The notes beneath the pieces were generated by a model that worked only from the letters and a program-made list of their open reading frames with translations, made no database searches and had not been told where the DNA came from. 64,000 nucleotides of DNA from assembly GCF_963576545.1 (NCBI RefSeq), contig NC_083637.1:20208507-20272506 (forward strand), read 5' to 3'. The stretch is from Limanda limanda. Lineage: Eukaryota; Chordata; Actinopteri; Pleuronectiformes; Pleuronectidae. The position numbers and the translations under genes are program-made. Positions within the stretch are counted from its first letter, which is position 1; each line of letters starts with the position of its first letter. Shown in pieces: positions 43,201-56,900 of the stretch.

Positions 43201-44682
43201 AAAGACTGTTAGTAACCAAATAACCAACAAAAAAGAGTGAGGAAGGTATCAAGGTAACCGGATGATTAAAATGAAAGCTTTGACATGAACTTCTTAAATC
43301 CTAAGATTTTAGATATTGAAATTGTTTTTTATCCTTGATTGGTATTCGCAAATATCCTCAAACACACCTCTCCACCCTCTACTGTCTACAGAAGGCATCA
43401 ATGTATTTTCAAAGAAATAAAAACACATACATAAAGCAAAAGTGTTTGATGTGTCACTGCCAATGTGTCACCCTGTTAACAGAAAGTGTCTTTAATCATT
43501 TGCCTGAGAGTAATTCATCATTCTTCATTGTGGAATTTTGTTTATTTATTTTTTACATTTCAAACAGCTGATCTTTCGTATCCCCATGCATGATAACTAC
43601 AGGTCTAGCAAGTCAAGTTGATTTGTACCGCCCAGTCTACTACAGATGTGATTCTAAAGAGTTAGCAAAGTTACCAACACAATCAACGTGTGAAGTTACA
43701 TCAGAATGATATCACAGATTTTGATTGGCATACTTCAATATTGGTTTACAGTAATTAATCTCGATCCCTTGTTAATCAAAACCTGCAGTTTGACCACTTC
43801 ACTTTAAACATAACAGAAAGGTTTAGTAAGTGAGGTTGTTGTGAATTAACAATACACAAGGAAAAAACACACCGTCGAGCAGCAGGCGGAGGCTGATTTA
43901 CATTATTTTACATCTTCATAACAGCTGGGAAGGATAGTGGCCACATGTGGTTCTCATTTATAAAGTTTTAAAAGGGAATGATTTAGAGTTTTATTTGATT
44001 ATTGCAAGTGCAATTTTTCATCAGGTGGACTATTAATCCTACTTGTCAATCCACCACCAAGGACTATGGGTCTAAGTTGATGTTTACACATGAGATCTCA
44101 CTGGAATATCAGTCTAAGGATTTAATCTATCAACAGCCTTCAGGCCTGCATTGACAAAAGATTAAGTCAACTTGGATCAAACTACACCATGATTTAAAAA
44201 ACAGCTTAACTGTACCAGGAAATTATCAATTTTTGCTTTGACTATAGCATTAAGGTCTCAACCCTGCAGCCCAGCAGCAGTCATGATGAGCCATAATCAA
44301 TGTAACCATGTGTCCTTTGTGATTACAGTCAAGGTACAAGGTTGAGTGGCTCAGCTTCTGTCCGCACCATTAGTCCAGGGGATGATGTAATTTTTCCCAG
44401 GGAAGATATTCGAAGAGCCTGAGGACTCAGACCTACACTAACAGTCCCAGCGAGGCTGTCTCAGAGCGACAAAGGTCAAAGGTTGTTGAATCGGCCTGTA
44501 CTTGTAATCAGGGGTTGTTGCCTATGTACAAGTCATTATGTAAGTGTCATCACTCAAAATGAAGGTTAGTTGTTTAAAGAACTGGATTGATAAAAAGTTC
44601 AACGTGGATTGTTTATACACACAAATTTACACACAGACACAAACACACATATGAAAGTGTACTTCCCCCTTCCATCTCAATG

Positions 44683-44684
<2 letters not shown>

Positions 44685-44713
<29 letters not shown>
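44685..44713 (+). repeat. (AC)n microsatellite
   Basis: 29 bp of AC dinucleotides. Confidence 0.9.
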
Positions 44714-45394
44714 GCCTTGTTTACTCTTTAAAGCCCTAATCAAAATAAGACATTCCATAGCCCCTGAACCTGGTGTTTGCTGTCACTTTAACAACAGCAT
44801 CACTTACACCATGCCTGACCCCAACACTTCACACAACCATGACCTAAATCTAACTTTAAATACCAAGTCTGAATCTTTAAACAGCCATTTAAAGGTCAAT
44901 GTAGTTGTACATTTGTCATTGCATTTAACTTGATGTTCATAGCAGATTGTAGTGTTTGGACTTGGCGCACTAAAGCCTTCCAGAGATGTCAGACAGCCGA
45001 AATGTCTCTAATGTCTCTGTGATGGGAGTAATTAAACAAATGACATATATATATATCAGTGTGGTGACGATGATGAATAACTCAAATACAATAATTATCA
45101 AAATCAATTAAATCAAAATAAATCCTGTCATCTGATAGATTTCAGCCTGAAAAAGATTTAGATATATTGTGATATTTTCAGAAAATAAAGAAAAGGTTCC
45201 CGGCCTCACCTAATGTAACCTCTCCTCCTCAAACACCCAGAATACACCGGGGTTTAATATGGCATTTTGACGGCACCACCCATCACACAAAAATAAACTG
45301 CTGTGGGGTTGTAAAGATATTTTCACCAAGCGCGGCTATGAGGTCGAGGCGAGTGTGAGTCAAAGTTGTAATCGCTAGTCCAAAAATAAATAGT

Positions 45395-45500
45395 TTGTAA
45401 AAAGTTTGTATAACACTCTTCTATTGCTTTACAGTACCGTTTGCCATTCACCCATTCAAAAACACATTCACACAGTCCATCTATTAGCAGCACTTTTTTT
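45395..45500 (+). repeat. Dispersed short repeat
   Basis: TATAACACTCTTCTATTGC, TTTACAGTACC, GCCATTCACCCATTCAAAAA and ACACAGTCCATC form a string I recognise as a frequent fish interspersed repeat. It is related to 12175-12350. Confidence 0.5.
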
Positions 45501-45606
45501 TTAAACTGTAAAGGATGAAAGAAGTCAACAGATCACATTGACTGGAGGGTGGACACACGTCAGACAGGTGGATCCAGCAGGGACAAACATGGGGACAAAT
45601 ACCCTG

Positions 45607-45821
45607 CAGTGGCAGATGCAGGATTTTTCTAAATCAGGGGCCATAAAAGGGCCACACTCTTCACCCCTGATGAAGCACATTTTGTGGCTCAAAAATAACA
45701 TAACATATTTATTGATAGTATTATTAGCAAATGATAACTTTATATACAGGGGGCCTTAAGCGGCCAATCAGATTTCAGCTGGGGCCAGTGCCCCCAAGGC
45801 CCCACCCCTGGGTCCACCCTG
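45607..45821. mobile_element. hAT-like MITE, copy 2
   Basis: It starts CAGTGGCAGATGCAGGATTT and ends GTGCCCCCAAGGCCCCACC then CTGGGTCCACCCTG, paralleling the copy at 33472-33825 in end sequence and in internal GGGGCCA blocks. No ORF. Confidence 0.45.
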
Positions 45822-46036
45822 AAGGCATTTAGGGTCACACAGTCTCCAAACCTGCATGTGAGATGAGGAGAACTAAACAAATGCAGAAACTTATAACCAG
45901 ACTGAATTCCATTTTACAAACATCAATGCGAAGAACATTAAAAAGAACATTTAAACTGTGTGGCTTGAATCCTTCACTGAACTGGGAATGCTGCATCAAC
46001 CTTCTTAAAGCCACTTCATTTAGTGACTAGACCAAA

Positions 46037-46100
46037 CATGCTACAAAACATGCTACAAAACATGCTACAAAACATGTTACAAAACATGCTACAAAACATG
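46037..46100 (+). repeat. 12-bp tandem repeat, five copies
   Basis: The unit CATGCTACAAAA starts at 46037, 46049, 46061, 46073 (one C-to-T change) and 46085, then a partial CATG. Confidence 0.95.
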
Positions 46101-46782
46101 GCGTCTAAGGTGTTTTCTCAATAGGACTGGCGGCTGAAGAGACGTGAATGAGAGACAGGTTGTAAATTAATTGTTTTCTAGAAGGATTTGACTGAGAAGC
46201 TCTGCAGGGAGTGTACTCTACTTCCTACTTGGACATACAGTAAGTGGGTGGCTGGTGACTGATTCCTCAGCTGGTGACTACATTTATACACATGCTTGCA
46301 TGTCGTGTCTGCAGATTTGCAGTTATTTCTCAAGTTCTACTTTTGTTGCCGTGGAGACTTTTTGACTTTGACTGGTGTCTTGTGTTCACACCGGGGACAA
46401 GTGGGTCACAATTCTTACAGAGAGACTCAGAGTAGGCCAAGGCTTAAAAAAGATAAACAGAGACGTAGCAACAAGATTTACTGTAGGGAAATTAGAAAAG
46501 GGGATTAATGCACCTTTTGGTATTTCATATCATCTAAATTCTCTTTTTACTCCAATGCCCTTTTCAAAGCCTTTTAGAATGGAAAAGAAAAATCACCTTT
46601 ACAACTCTACTTCCCTAAAGTAAAAGAAGACGTTTTTCATATTTTAAAGAAAAGATCAAAGCCCTTCATATCGGTGAATGTACAACTGGCTGAAATGAGT
46701 AAGAAATTAACCAGCGACGACTGAACACATTTTGCAGTGCCCACCTGTGTTCTTTATCTTCACTAAAATAAGGTTTTGGTTA

Positions 46783-47034
46783 AAATCCTGGAGTTTGCAT
46801 ATTCTCCCCCTGTCTGTGTGGGTTTCTCTGGGTACTCTGTCGTCCTCCCATATTCCAAAGACATGCCGGTAGGGGTTAGGTTAACCGAAGACTCAAAATT
46901 GACCATAAGTGTGAATGCATAAGTGTTAAAGCTGCTAGCGACCTGTAGAGTCTCACCCAATGTCAGCTGGAATTGGCTCCAGTCCCTTCACGACCCTTAA
47001 GAAAGGATAAGTGTTCCTGATAGAGGATGGATGG
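46783..47034 (+). repeat. Dispersed teleost repeat (5'-truncated)
   Basis: The ordered words GGAGTTTGCATATTCTCCCC, CTGTGTGGGTTTCTCTGGG, CCAAAGACATGCCGG, CGACCTGTAGAGT and CAATGTCAGCTGG then AGGATGGATGG are those of a very abundant fish interspersed repeat. The 5' tRNA-like region is not visible. Confidence 0.65.
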
Positions 47035-47400
47035 AGAGAGGCCAGTCTCAATGTTCTTACTGATTTCACCTCATATAACCAGCTGAGAGATGTTCACACA
47101 AGTGAGCTTAAGTATTAAAAACATATTTCATATGATTTTAAATGTTTCCAAATTTATATTTGACTTTGTACTCTCGCAATGCATTTTGAAAGTTTGTTTG
47201 TGTAAATATGAATCAGAGACAGCTCTGAGTCCACTTGTTGTAGCAGCCTGGCACTGTAACCGGATCTGCACACAGCCTGACAACTTGACTCAACTGTCAC
47301 ATTTATAGCATCCAGCAGCCCCACCCCACCCCCAGCAAAACACTTAGCAAACACATGCTGCAGCCTCCATGCCCATTGCCCACCGAGGCAGACAGTTGAT

Positions 47401-47728
47401 TTGGTCATCAACTTTCCTGATCTGCCTCAACAGCTGTAAGGCTAAACTTGTAGTCCCTCAGTTGTGCATGCAGCCGCTCATGGTGAGAAGGGAAGAGGGG
47501 ACTTGAAACTAGGACAGGAGCAGTCTGGCCTCTTTCCCTTCGAACCAGGAGAAGAGAACACACTGGTCTTAGGCAGAGAGGGGATTTTCTTGGAAGCTTG
47601 CTGCGGTCACTGAGAAGAGGACTCAGGACTCAGACCAGTGTCCACATTGCAATTTGATAAGTTTTCCCCTTTTTTTCATATATCGAGGGACGAATATTCA
47701 CTGAACAGAGATCTCACCACCTGGAAAC
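47401..47728 (+). promoter_or_regulatory. cacng1: Presumed promoter and 5' UTR of cacng1
   Basis: A 330-bp stretch before the start codon. It contains a CAGCTG E-box (47431-47436), a possible myogenic bHLH site, which fits the muscle expression of gamma-1. No TATA box or clear transcription start is visible, so the boundaries are arbitrary. Confidence 0.3.
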
Positions 47729-47963
47729 ATGCACAAGCGCACAAAGATCAAGATTGCCATCTTCGTGCTCCTGGTGGGAATGGCCTGCACGTTCACAGCG
47801 GTGGTGACGGACCACTGGGCAGTGCTCAGCCCGCGGGTGGAGAGGGTCAATGAGACCTGTGAGGCGGCCCACTTTGGCCTGTGGAGACTGTGCAAGAAGC
47901 AAATTTACATGAGCTCCGAAAACAACGTGGAACATGGCTGCGGACCCATCAGCCTGCCTGGAG
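47729..47963 (+). CDS. cacng1: cacng1 coding exon 1
   Basis: It starts at AACATGC (A at -3) and encodes TM1 and most of the first extracellular loop, ending with CGPISLPG. The donor is GGAG|GTAAGA, phase 1. Confidence 0.95.
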
Positions 47964-50900
47964 GTAAGAGGCAAATCTCAGCACTGAAGTTAAACAACTC
48001 TTTTTGTCTCTGCACCTAAGGGTGTCGTTCCATACTGAAGAGATATTGTGTGTCTGGGACTGTATGTGTTTGCAATCCAACCCAGTGCTCATGAGGTGAG
48101 ACACTACTAAGAATAGAGATGACTCCGAACCTGTCATATGACATTGTAATTCCCGCTGTGATTCTAAAGAAAGAACCTAGTCCAAGTCACACGCATATGG
48201 CCTTTCGTGATTCATTTTAGGCAATGAAACCACAGGAAGTCAAAATGATTCAACGTCAGAATCACAGATATTCACCTGTTTTTAAATGGTTTCTAATGAC
48301 ATCACCAGTAGTATTGACTTTTCAAACCGCCGTGGACGTTTGCAAATCAGCCACTAAACCTCGGTCATGTGGGCGCTGGTAATCGGCGCCCCTCTTACGG
48401 ACAAACAACAAGGTGACATCCATGCAAGGCCTTGTGAGGACGCCTTGGCCAACAGTAGTAAAGTCTGTCAGTCACAGATATCCGAGCGTGCATGTGTCAC
48501 AGAGTCCCAATGGGCTGCAGGTTTTCACTCAACCAACCAGAGAACCCCACGGCAGCTGATTCCACAGGTGGCTGCTCCTCTTAGGGTGTGGACGTGTTTC
48601 AGTCAAACCAGCTGGTTCAGAGCCTGCAGACAACTGACGCTCCACACAACATGGGCACCAGCACCAGACATTTACAAACACCACAAGTGAACTGATATTA
48701 CAATAGAACTTAATCAGTGATTTAATGAGAGCATTTCCTCAAGCACGGTTCAATACAGTGCTACTTTACTGGGATATTTCCAGGTCTCCATAGTTTCCTG
48801 ATCAGTTTTGAAGGATGAACTGAAAAACATTTTCTTTACAAGGAAAGACACGCATGTTGTTGCTTATTACAGGGAATGGTGTTAAATTGGTAAATAATTA
48901 GTTAATACTGAAATAACCAGTGTTTGTGCAGCTGCAATTTACAATAACCCAAAAAATAAAACAATAACAAAATGAATACATCAGAATTAACTTATATAAA
49001 TTAATATTTACTTTAGCGTCTTCAGTCATTAAGGATTTGTGAAGAAGAGTTCTGGCTGAAAAAAAAATATCTTTAAAGATAGCCCCAAATACCGCAGCTC
49101 TTTTAAATACTCCTCCTCAAATTCAAATTCAAACAAGCCGCACTTCATACACTCAGAAATATCAGTCCCCTTAATGTGCCAAGTTCTTTTATATCAAGAT
49201 TTATGAAATATTGTCTGTGAAAACTGTAAAATCTCATTGCAAATAAAGAGAGTAAAAAATAAAAAAACTGATCTGAATCCACAACATAATTGAAAAGGGG
49301 GTTTTCCTGACCTATATGGCATCGTTCCAACAAGGCTGTTCTCTTGTATTTGTGACATCTTGTTTACAAACAACAAGACAACACCTCTATACATTAAACA
49401 ACAGTTTGGAAGAAAGTATTGTCTTTTTACTCCTCTATACTTTTAGATAAATTGTTAGTGTTACTAAAATGGGACTTGAGATTGAGATTTTATAAACACA
49501 TCAATAATTTAGTATAACTATAACTTTAAAATGAGCCATTCTGCTGCTGATAACAGTAATACAGTAATACAGTAATATTGAATTGAGTGTATTTGCACTG
49601 TGTTACTACTATCACTTAACAGTACAGTATTTAAGGGACTGATCTGAATACTTCTTTCACCACAGGCCTGACGAAGGCTCACTTCGCTGTGACTGTCAAA
49701 ATAAAGTTAGTATGACAACAGATGCTCGTACAGCTGCTTGAATAAAAGGCATATGGTTATCGAGCAAAATGGATGTTGAGCGGCTGCTGACAAGCAATAA
49801 TTCACGTCCCTGAAATCCGGTGTGAGTCACTCGTCTGTAGAATGAGACGGCCGACTCAATGCTTCTGGTAATCTGTTATCTGAGATGCCCCACTGTCCGA
49901 CACTGTGTGTAAACTAAAAGAAGTGAGGCTGGAATTCCCCTCTAACTTTGTCCCACTCATAAAGCTGAAAGAAAATATGTCCTAACTGATGGTAGCTGCT
50001 TGACTTTTGGGAATCCCAGACACTGTCTGCACTCTAGAGCTGCAGCAGCAGATGAAATGCCTGAGGGTGGTTCATTTGTGAAAGCATGGTGGGCATGTGC
50101 TGAATATACTATCGCAGCTCAGCACACCCAGACATGCAGGGAATTCTCTAGACTATGGCAAGTGGCAAATACTAATTATAACGCTTTTATGTGCCAATTT
50201 TTAAGCATAAATCATTTTATAATATATATTTCCATGTGTACTGTCACTTCGCCAGCCTTTATTTACTGTAAGTAAATGTAGTGGATGTTTCCTCACTCAT
50301 CAGGGGTTCCCCCAGGCCCTGTATTTGCTGTATTTGGAGAGGAACATTATTGTTTATCACAGACACAGACACCTTTCAGAGAGTTGTCAAACCTCTGATC
50401 CAAAGCAGGACTTCAGCTGTGGGTGAGGAGGTTCTGTTTGCTGTGAGACGCTCATCTGGAAAATATGGCGAAGCGAGCTGTTGTTTAGGTTGACTGCGGA
50501 CAATGTGCAGATGGGGAGATGATCTCAGACAAACAACAAAAACTGATGATGCAGACATGGCTCATCAGATCTGCCAAGGACATTTTGTATTCACTCCTGT
50601 CCGTTTGGTTGTTGGCTGGTTGGTTTGTAAACAAGATTACACAAAAACAGCCAAGTGGATTTCCATGAATCAGAAAATAATTCATGGATCTACTATTTAT
50701 GAGGGAGTGAGATTTGGTGTGGATCAAAATTAATATCTGGATTTAGTAAAGTAAGATGTTTGACCTGTTGGGCCTTAGCGGAGTTATATGCTCTCTGAAT
50801 GTCATCTCCCCATAAGCTCTAAGAAATAAGTTTTTATCCCTGAGGACTTTTAGTTTCAGTTGCTAAACTCTACTCTGCTGTGTGCACTATGTTCTCCGTC

Positions 50901-53900
50901 TTTTCTACCTTACATCTCCCCTTGGGTTGGATATCTGAGATGCTGTAAACTGTAAACTAAGCAACCTCAGATATCCCCTCTCCACCAGCTGTGTGACAAA
51001 GCTCCTCCATGTCGCTCACCTCGTGGTTGATTCTCGAAGAAATTGCAAACACTCTGAACTTTGTGCTCCAACAGCTGAATATTGCCCAAACTGCTCAGCA
51101 AGCAGTCGTTGTAGTTATAAATATAGGCCATGTAAATACTCAGCTGTCTTGGGTGGAAGCCGCAGGGGTCTAGTTTTCACGCCAAAGAAAGCAATCCTCT
51201 GAGTGATGGGGCCAGCTGGAGGCGTTGGGCATAGCTCTAAGACCTGATGTCTCACGAAAACTGTTCCCATTGGGACCTTTCTGCAGCTTCCCGCCACTCA
51301 AGTTACTTTACACTCCCCACAGATGAGATGCATAGTCTAAAAAGAAAGTTTAACTACTGGTATTTTGCCTTCATAGGCAGTCAAGTGATATAGCGACACA
51401 GAGATAGGCTTTATATATGGGGATGGGAAGTTCCCAGTTATGTCTTCAACACTTGATCATATTGGGATGTTTATGTGGGTTTGTAGTTGAGTCAAAACAG
51501 CAGTTTCCTAATTTGGAGTGTGAGTGCTTGAATTGCAGGAGCCTGAGTGGTATGTTATGTTTCATATTTAAGAGCGAGGTCTTTCAGTTTCAGAGCTGGA
51601 CTAATTGATTTCACTTCTACTCAAATCTAAGTGCTATCTCGCACTCACACTCTAACACACAGAGAATGAAGGAGGGGACAGTTAGGAACAGACTGGTGTC
51701 AGAGGTAGACTTTCAAACAAAATGCACTTCAAAATAAAGATACCACTCTGACACAACAATGTGCAGGGATGCTGCTAATCCTGTGTAGTCAGCTGAACTT
51801 TAGACAGCTGACGGATTGTCCTTTTAGGAACAAGAGAGGCTTGACAGAGCTTGAGATTGTCAGCACAGCCTCACAGAATGAGGACCAACAACAAGTAGAG
51901 TGTGCATGCCTGTGTGCGTGTGTGTATGTGTGTGTGTCGGCACACTCTCCACAGATGAATATACATTGATTAATAACCACCAGCATGTCCACGTGTTTCT
52001 GTTGAAACTTGCACTCAAAGCTCCTACAGAAAGGTGTAATTAGGCGACACTCACATGTGGGAATCAAGCTGCTTGATGACAACAATGAGCTTGAAGCATC
52101 GGGTCCAAGTTCCACTCAACGTTGAGCCGCTCCACTCAAACCAGATATGCATTTAGCCAATGAAGGACCACTCAGCCCACTGGAAATCTTATCTGAGTCA
52201 GTTTCTGGCTACTGAAAGAGTTATAAGGGATAACGCAGAGTTGAGGGTTGGATAATAATTTTCATTTAAAAAATAAAATAAAAGAATATTCAACAGTTCT
52301 GGGAAATTAGTGAGGTTCAAAGATATTTCTCTTCCTCCCTTTATAAATACAAGGTTTTACTCAGAAGTAAGACCAGTTGACTAAACTCTATCACACGCTC
52401 GTATGTGCTTCTACAGTGAAAAACACTGGAGCTTGTTGCCTAGTAACAACCTCTGTGTTTTCTCTGCTTTTTGATGGCCAGTCCTCATTCATGAAAGGTG
52501 TGGACCCACAGCAATAAAATCCTGAAATATCAAGGAAGGTTTTGTGAACTTTGAGCATTGACCTGGCTTGGAAAGAATATGCTTTATAGTACTTGCCTAT
52601 CAATTGAAATGTCTGTGTTATTTTATGCTAAGGACTCCTGATATTCCTTTAGTTTATTTCCATGACTACATAGGAAAACCCTCCCAGCATGTGTCATTGA
52701 GCTCTTACTGCGATTCGATACCAGGCAGTACGACTCGTTTCCACACGAACGCATATCGCTCATGTCCTACAGTGAGACTGTATAGAAGGGGGGGGGGGGG
52801 GGGATTAGGAGCAGGCACGCGAGTGAAGACCTCGTAGCATAACCAAGATCATTGACGTGCACTTGTCTTCGCAAGAGATGAGGTTACATAGTGGTCCGAT
52901 GTTTTACATATATTCTCACTCTTGGTCTCTGCACATGTGATCCTCAGAACCTACATGTTATTTCTTTTTAATGTCAGGACATTGTTCTGCTCTCAGGAAC
53001 ACATGTTCCGTGCAGCGAAGCCTCGGTTGTTAAGTCTGAGCCGCTCTGTGTATTTTTTTCACATATTCATTTTTAAACCTCCTACCAGCAAGCGTGTGGT
53101 ATGAAATAAGCGAAATGACAGAACGCCAAGTCTATTTCCACACTGGATTCAACTGCTGCTTTTTTTGTTGAACACTTGGCAAAGCAGGATAGAGTATTAC
53201 TCTGTTCTAACCACACCCTGATCACACCCATAAATCAGCCTGACTTTATTTGAGCAAATCCCCAAGGTTTAACACCTCTAATACCCAATAAAAACAGAAC
53301 TCTAAATGTAACTGCTTTTACTTTGACAGTCACACGGCCCACCGCATCACAATGTCACGCAGACAGTTCAGTGGTAATATTTTCCCCGGGGTGTGAATCT
53401 GTGAGACACTTCTTGGGAAACAATGTGAGTCAGTGTGAATTGTTCAAATGAAATATATTCACAAGGTGCACCACAGCAGGTGGAGGCAAGCCATAGAGTG
53501 CAGGTCGTTTAGGGCAGAGTTTCGCCCAAGGTGTCGAAAGGTTGCGCAAAGACCTAATAACAACTTCAAATTATTCTTTGAAATAAAATTTAATTGTAAA
53601 ACACAGGTTAGCTGTCTAGGGAAACAGAATTTTAAGCATTGACCTGCATAAAATTCAGTCCAATCTAGAGGCTAGCTGGTGAGAGCAGAGGAGACTTGAG
53701 CAGCTATAAATCCAGAAATATTCTTCAGGAGTTGTTTGAGACCAAAACAGAGCAAGAATATGACAGCTGATTTCTTATGCTGAAGATTTTAATGTAGACT
53801 TGACACATCAAGGAGACCAGAAGGGTTGCGTCACCCATTCTAGAAGCACATCCATAAACGGCTAGAATTGCTGTCCTTCTCTATGTTACTATGTAGGTGT

Positions 53901-56900
53901 TTGCATCCTATTGGATAGTTAAGCCTGGAGTATGCATTCCTAAATCACATTGTGTCCTTGAGTCTTGCCACTTATGATATACACAAAAGAGTTAAAGTTG
54001 GTGAGTTTTGAAGTTGGTGCCTCTCTGTCTGGTGCACCTGAGTTAGATATGAAAGTCCCTGTTTTTTTATAGCATCAAAAAACTCTCGAGCATCAGCTCA
54101 GATAAGAACCCCCTAAAGTGAAAATAAAAGAAATAAGTAAAATAATCTTTGAGAAAAAAATTGTTTAATGTGTACTTTGATTTTTTTGTTTGGTCAATGT
54201 CCTATCCACAAACATGGAGGAGGCGATGTATGATTTTTATTGCAGTCAGCCACCAGAGGGCGATTTGATTTGGGGGAGCTGTCATGTCGTCCACCTTTAT
54301 TGTCTATGGTATAAAAATGGTAGTATTTACTAACATGTTAATAGCGACTTTATAAGGCAATAATAGGGATATTTATTGCGTTCATCCCCAAAATGGCAGC
54401 AAAATCAAAAAATCCAATTTGACTAAATCCTGTTTGTTTTCTTTTCACAGAGGAAAACTGCACTTACTTCGGACACTTCACTCCAGGGAAGGATTCAGAG
54501 ATATTTGAGTACAAAACCCAAAAAGGTAGGTTTCTGAAGCTGGTTCCCCAATGTCTCCGTTCTTCATCCCATCCTATGTATGAAACTGAAAGAAAAGGAG
54601 GGATTAATTATGAATAAATTGTGTAAATGTGGACCAGCAGGACGTCTCAGTCTGTGTAAAGTTCAACATCAGAAACAGCTGCACCACAGTTTCCCAGCTG
54701 ACCTCACCTGCTGCTGCAGCTCCGCTCTCCGTGGGCTTCCATTTTCATTCATGTCGCACGTCTGACCGCAGCGCAGTCAGCGGTGTCACAGCAGGTGGAG
54801 CCCACCGTCTGTCAACCACCAAACCTGTCAGCTGACGTCAAACTTCCCCAACCCTCTGTCCATCTGTGGCGTAACGTCAACGCACCAACACGGGTCCAAA
54901 TAAATAACACAATCTCTTACTGACATATTTTTATTCTTTGTATCATGTAACCTGCTTCAGACATTTTTATTTCATGTTGGAAGATTATGTTAATGCATGT
55001 GGAAAATGTGGCCTCAGATTGTTGCGCCTGTGGGGGTCACCAGTTGGTGGGAGGTCAGAGATTTCACCGTGAGCGCTGACACAAGGCCGAGTGTTTCACA
55101 TACCGAGCCTCAGGATCAGAGCGAGACCTGATCTTTAGATAACATCCCATCCCTCCTGTCTCCAGTGACCCTGTTCTAACCATGTGCTCTGTGTGCCCAG
55201 CCCACGCATGTTGTATGACAGACCTCCCATGTAATGTGCGTTAGGGGGCCGAGCACATGTGGAGCACTGTCAGACTCAATTACTGAGGTGTAAATGTGAT
55301 TAGACGTATACATGATCACACACCCACATCCTAAACTCTGAGATGCTAATACAAGCATTCACGGGTACCACTACTCCCACACACACACACACACACAAGT
55401 AGCACTCCAGCACTGACGGCTGACCCTTAAGGGAAACGATTGTAGCACTGACCTAAGCTCCCTGTGGTGTTATTCACTCTTGACTGAGTCCTTCGGTTGA
55501 ACCATAATGGTTCATAAGGATGAATGAACAGAGTAGATGTACTGTATGTCACCACAAGAACATCCGTCTATACAGCGAGACTCTTATCTGCTGTCGCCTG
55601 TAAAAATAAAAAAAATGAATTAAGTGTAATGACAATCTTGCAAATATAGAAATAGTAAAAGGACACTTAAATGAACGGATACAGGCCATTGGAGGCTTTT
55701 AAAACATTTTGTATTATATATCTTATGTCTGCATACAAGTATTGTGCCTTTTCATTTAGTGACTTATTCCAACTCTTTTTGAAGCAGTGCATTAATTGAT
55801 ATAAAGAGAATTGCACTCAGTAGATGAGAGTCCCCTTAAATTCAATCAAGCTGCACCAAATTGCATCTATAAATACCAGCTCTTACATCAAGATCTATGA
55901 ATCATTCCCAAGGAAAATAGTGAAAGTGCAAAAAATGCTGGATCCATCCCCTGATCCACACCAAAATTGAATGGGTTCTCTATCGACCCATACCAGATCT
56001 TTCCATCAAATAATAACAACAGAAATATTACTATCATTAGTATTATCATTATAAATAATATAACAATAATAATAGCACTTTTAAACACAAAGTATAGAGT
56101 GCTGCACAAAAATAAAATGAATGGTTAAAATACAGAAGAAAATACATAAAAAATAATGGTGAATATAATATTTGAGATAAAAGAACAATAATAACGTGGC
56201 ACCCTACGAGAATTATGGAAACTCGGAAAAAAGTATGTTTTTTAGCCGATATTTAAAAGAAGACACCGTCTCAGACTGCCTCGTTTCCTCAGGCAGTTCA
56301 TTCCAGAGCCTTTGGGACCTGGTGGCAAACGCTCTGCCCCTCCCTCTTTGTTTTCAGCAGGTATATTCAGGAAACAACAGCAGACCCTTGCCCTGAAGAT
56401 TGCAAGCTGCGCAGAGATGAATAGGGAATTCAAAGATGAGATACAGCCTGGGGCCAGGCCATGAAGAACTTCAAAAGCAATCAATAAGATTTTAAAACAA
56501 TCCTAAAACAAACAGGGATCCGATGATAAAAGGATAAAACAGGTGTGATGTGATCAAATCTCTGTACAGACTGCAATCGTTCCACCAAGTGTCGTTAAAA
56601 TGCCTTCAGTTGTTTTTGTGGGGAAAAACGCTGTTAAGGAGGTAATTAGAAGTACAAGTACATCAAAGTAAAAATGTGGAATATGGCCAAAATGGCCACT
56701 AAATGCAAAATAGCAGGCTTCCCGTTGTGTTTTTCCAATTGCACCTAAAGATTTTTTGTGTGTCTGGTCATGATACACCTGTATATTGATTTTTGTGAAG
56801 ACCGGTCAATGTGAACACGTTCCAGGGGTCTCGGGGGTCTCGGGGGGCAACGTTGAGCCATTTTGTGACGCCCATTGAAAATTCCTCCAGAATACGTAAA

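Larger units (their letters stand above)
40291..47400. other. Intergenic, cacng4 to cacng1
   Basis: AT-rich DNA with short GT/AC microsatellites (40661-40679, 44685-44713), a repeat-like block at 45395-45500, a hAT-like MITE (45607-45821), a 12-bp minisatellite (46037-46100) and a dispersed repeat at 46783-47034. No gene could be supported. Confidence 0.65.
47964..54450 (+). other. cacng1: cacng1 intron 1
   Basis: A 6.5-kb intron, AT-rich. It holds a reverse-oriented copy of dispersed repeat family A (50590-50800), a 16-nt G-run (52788-52803) and half of the 183-bp MITE (54190-54312). No gene is seen. Confidence 0.85.
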
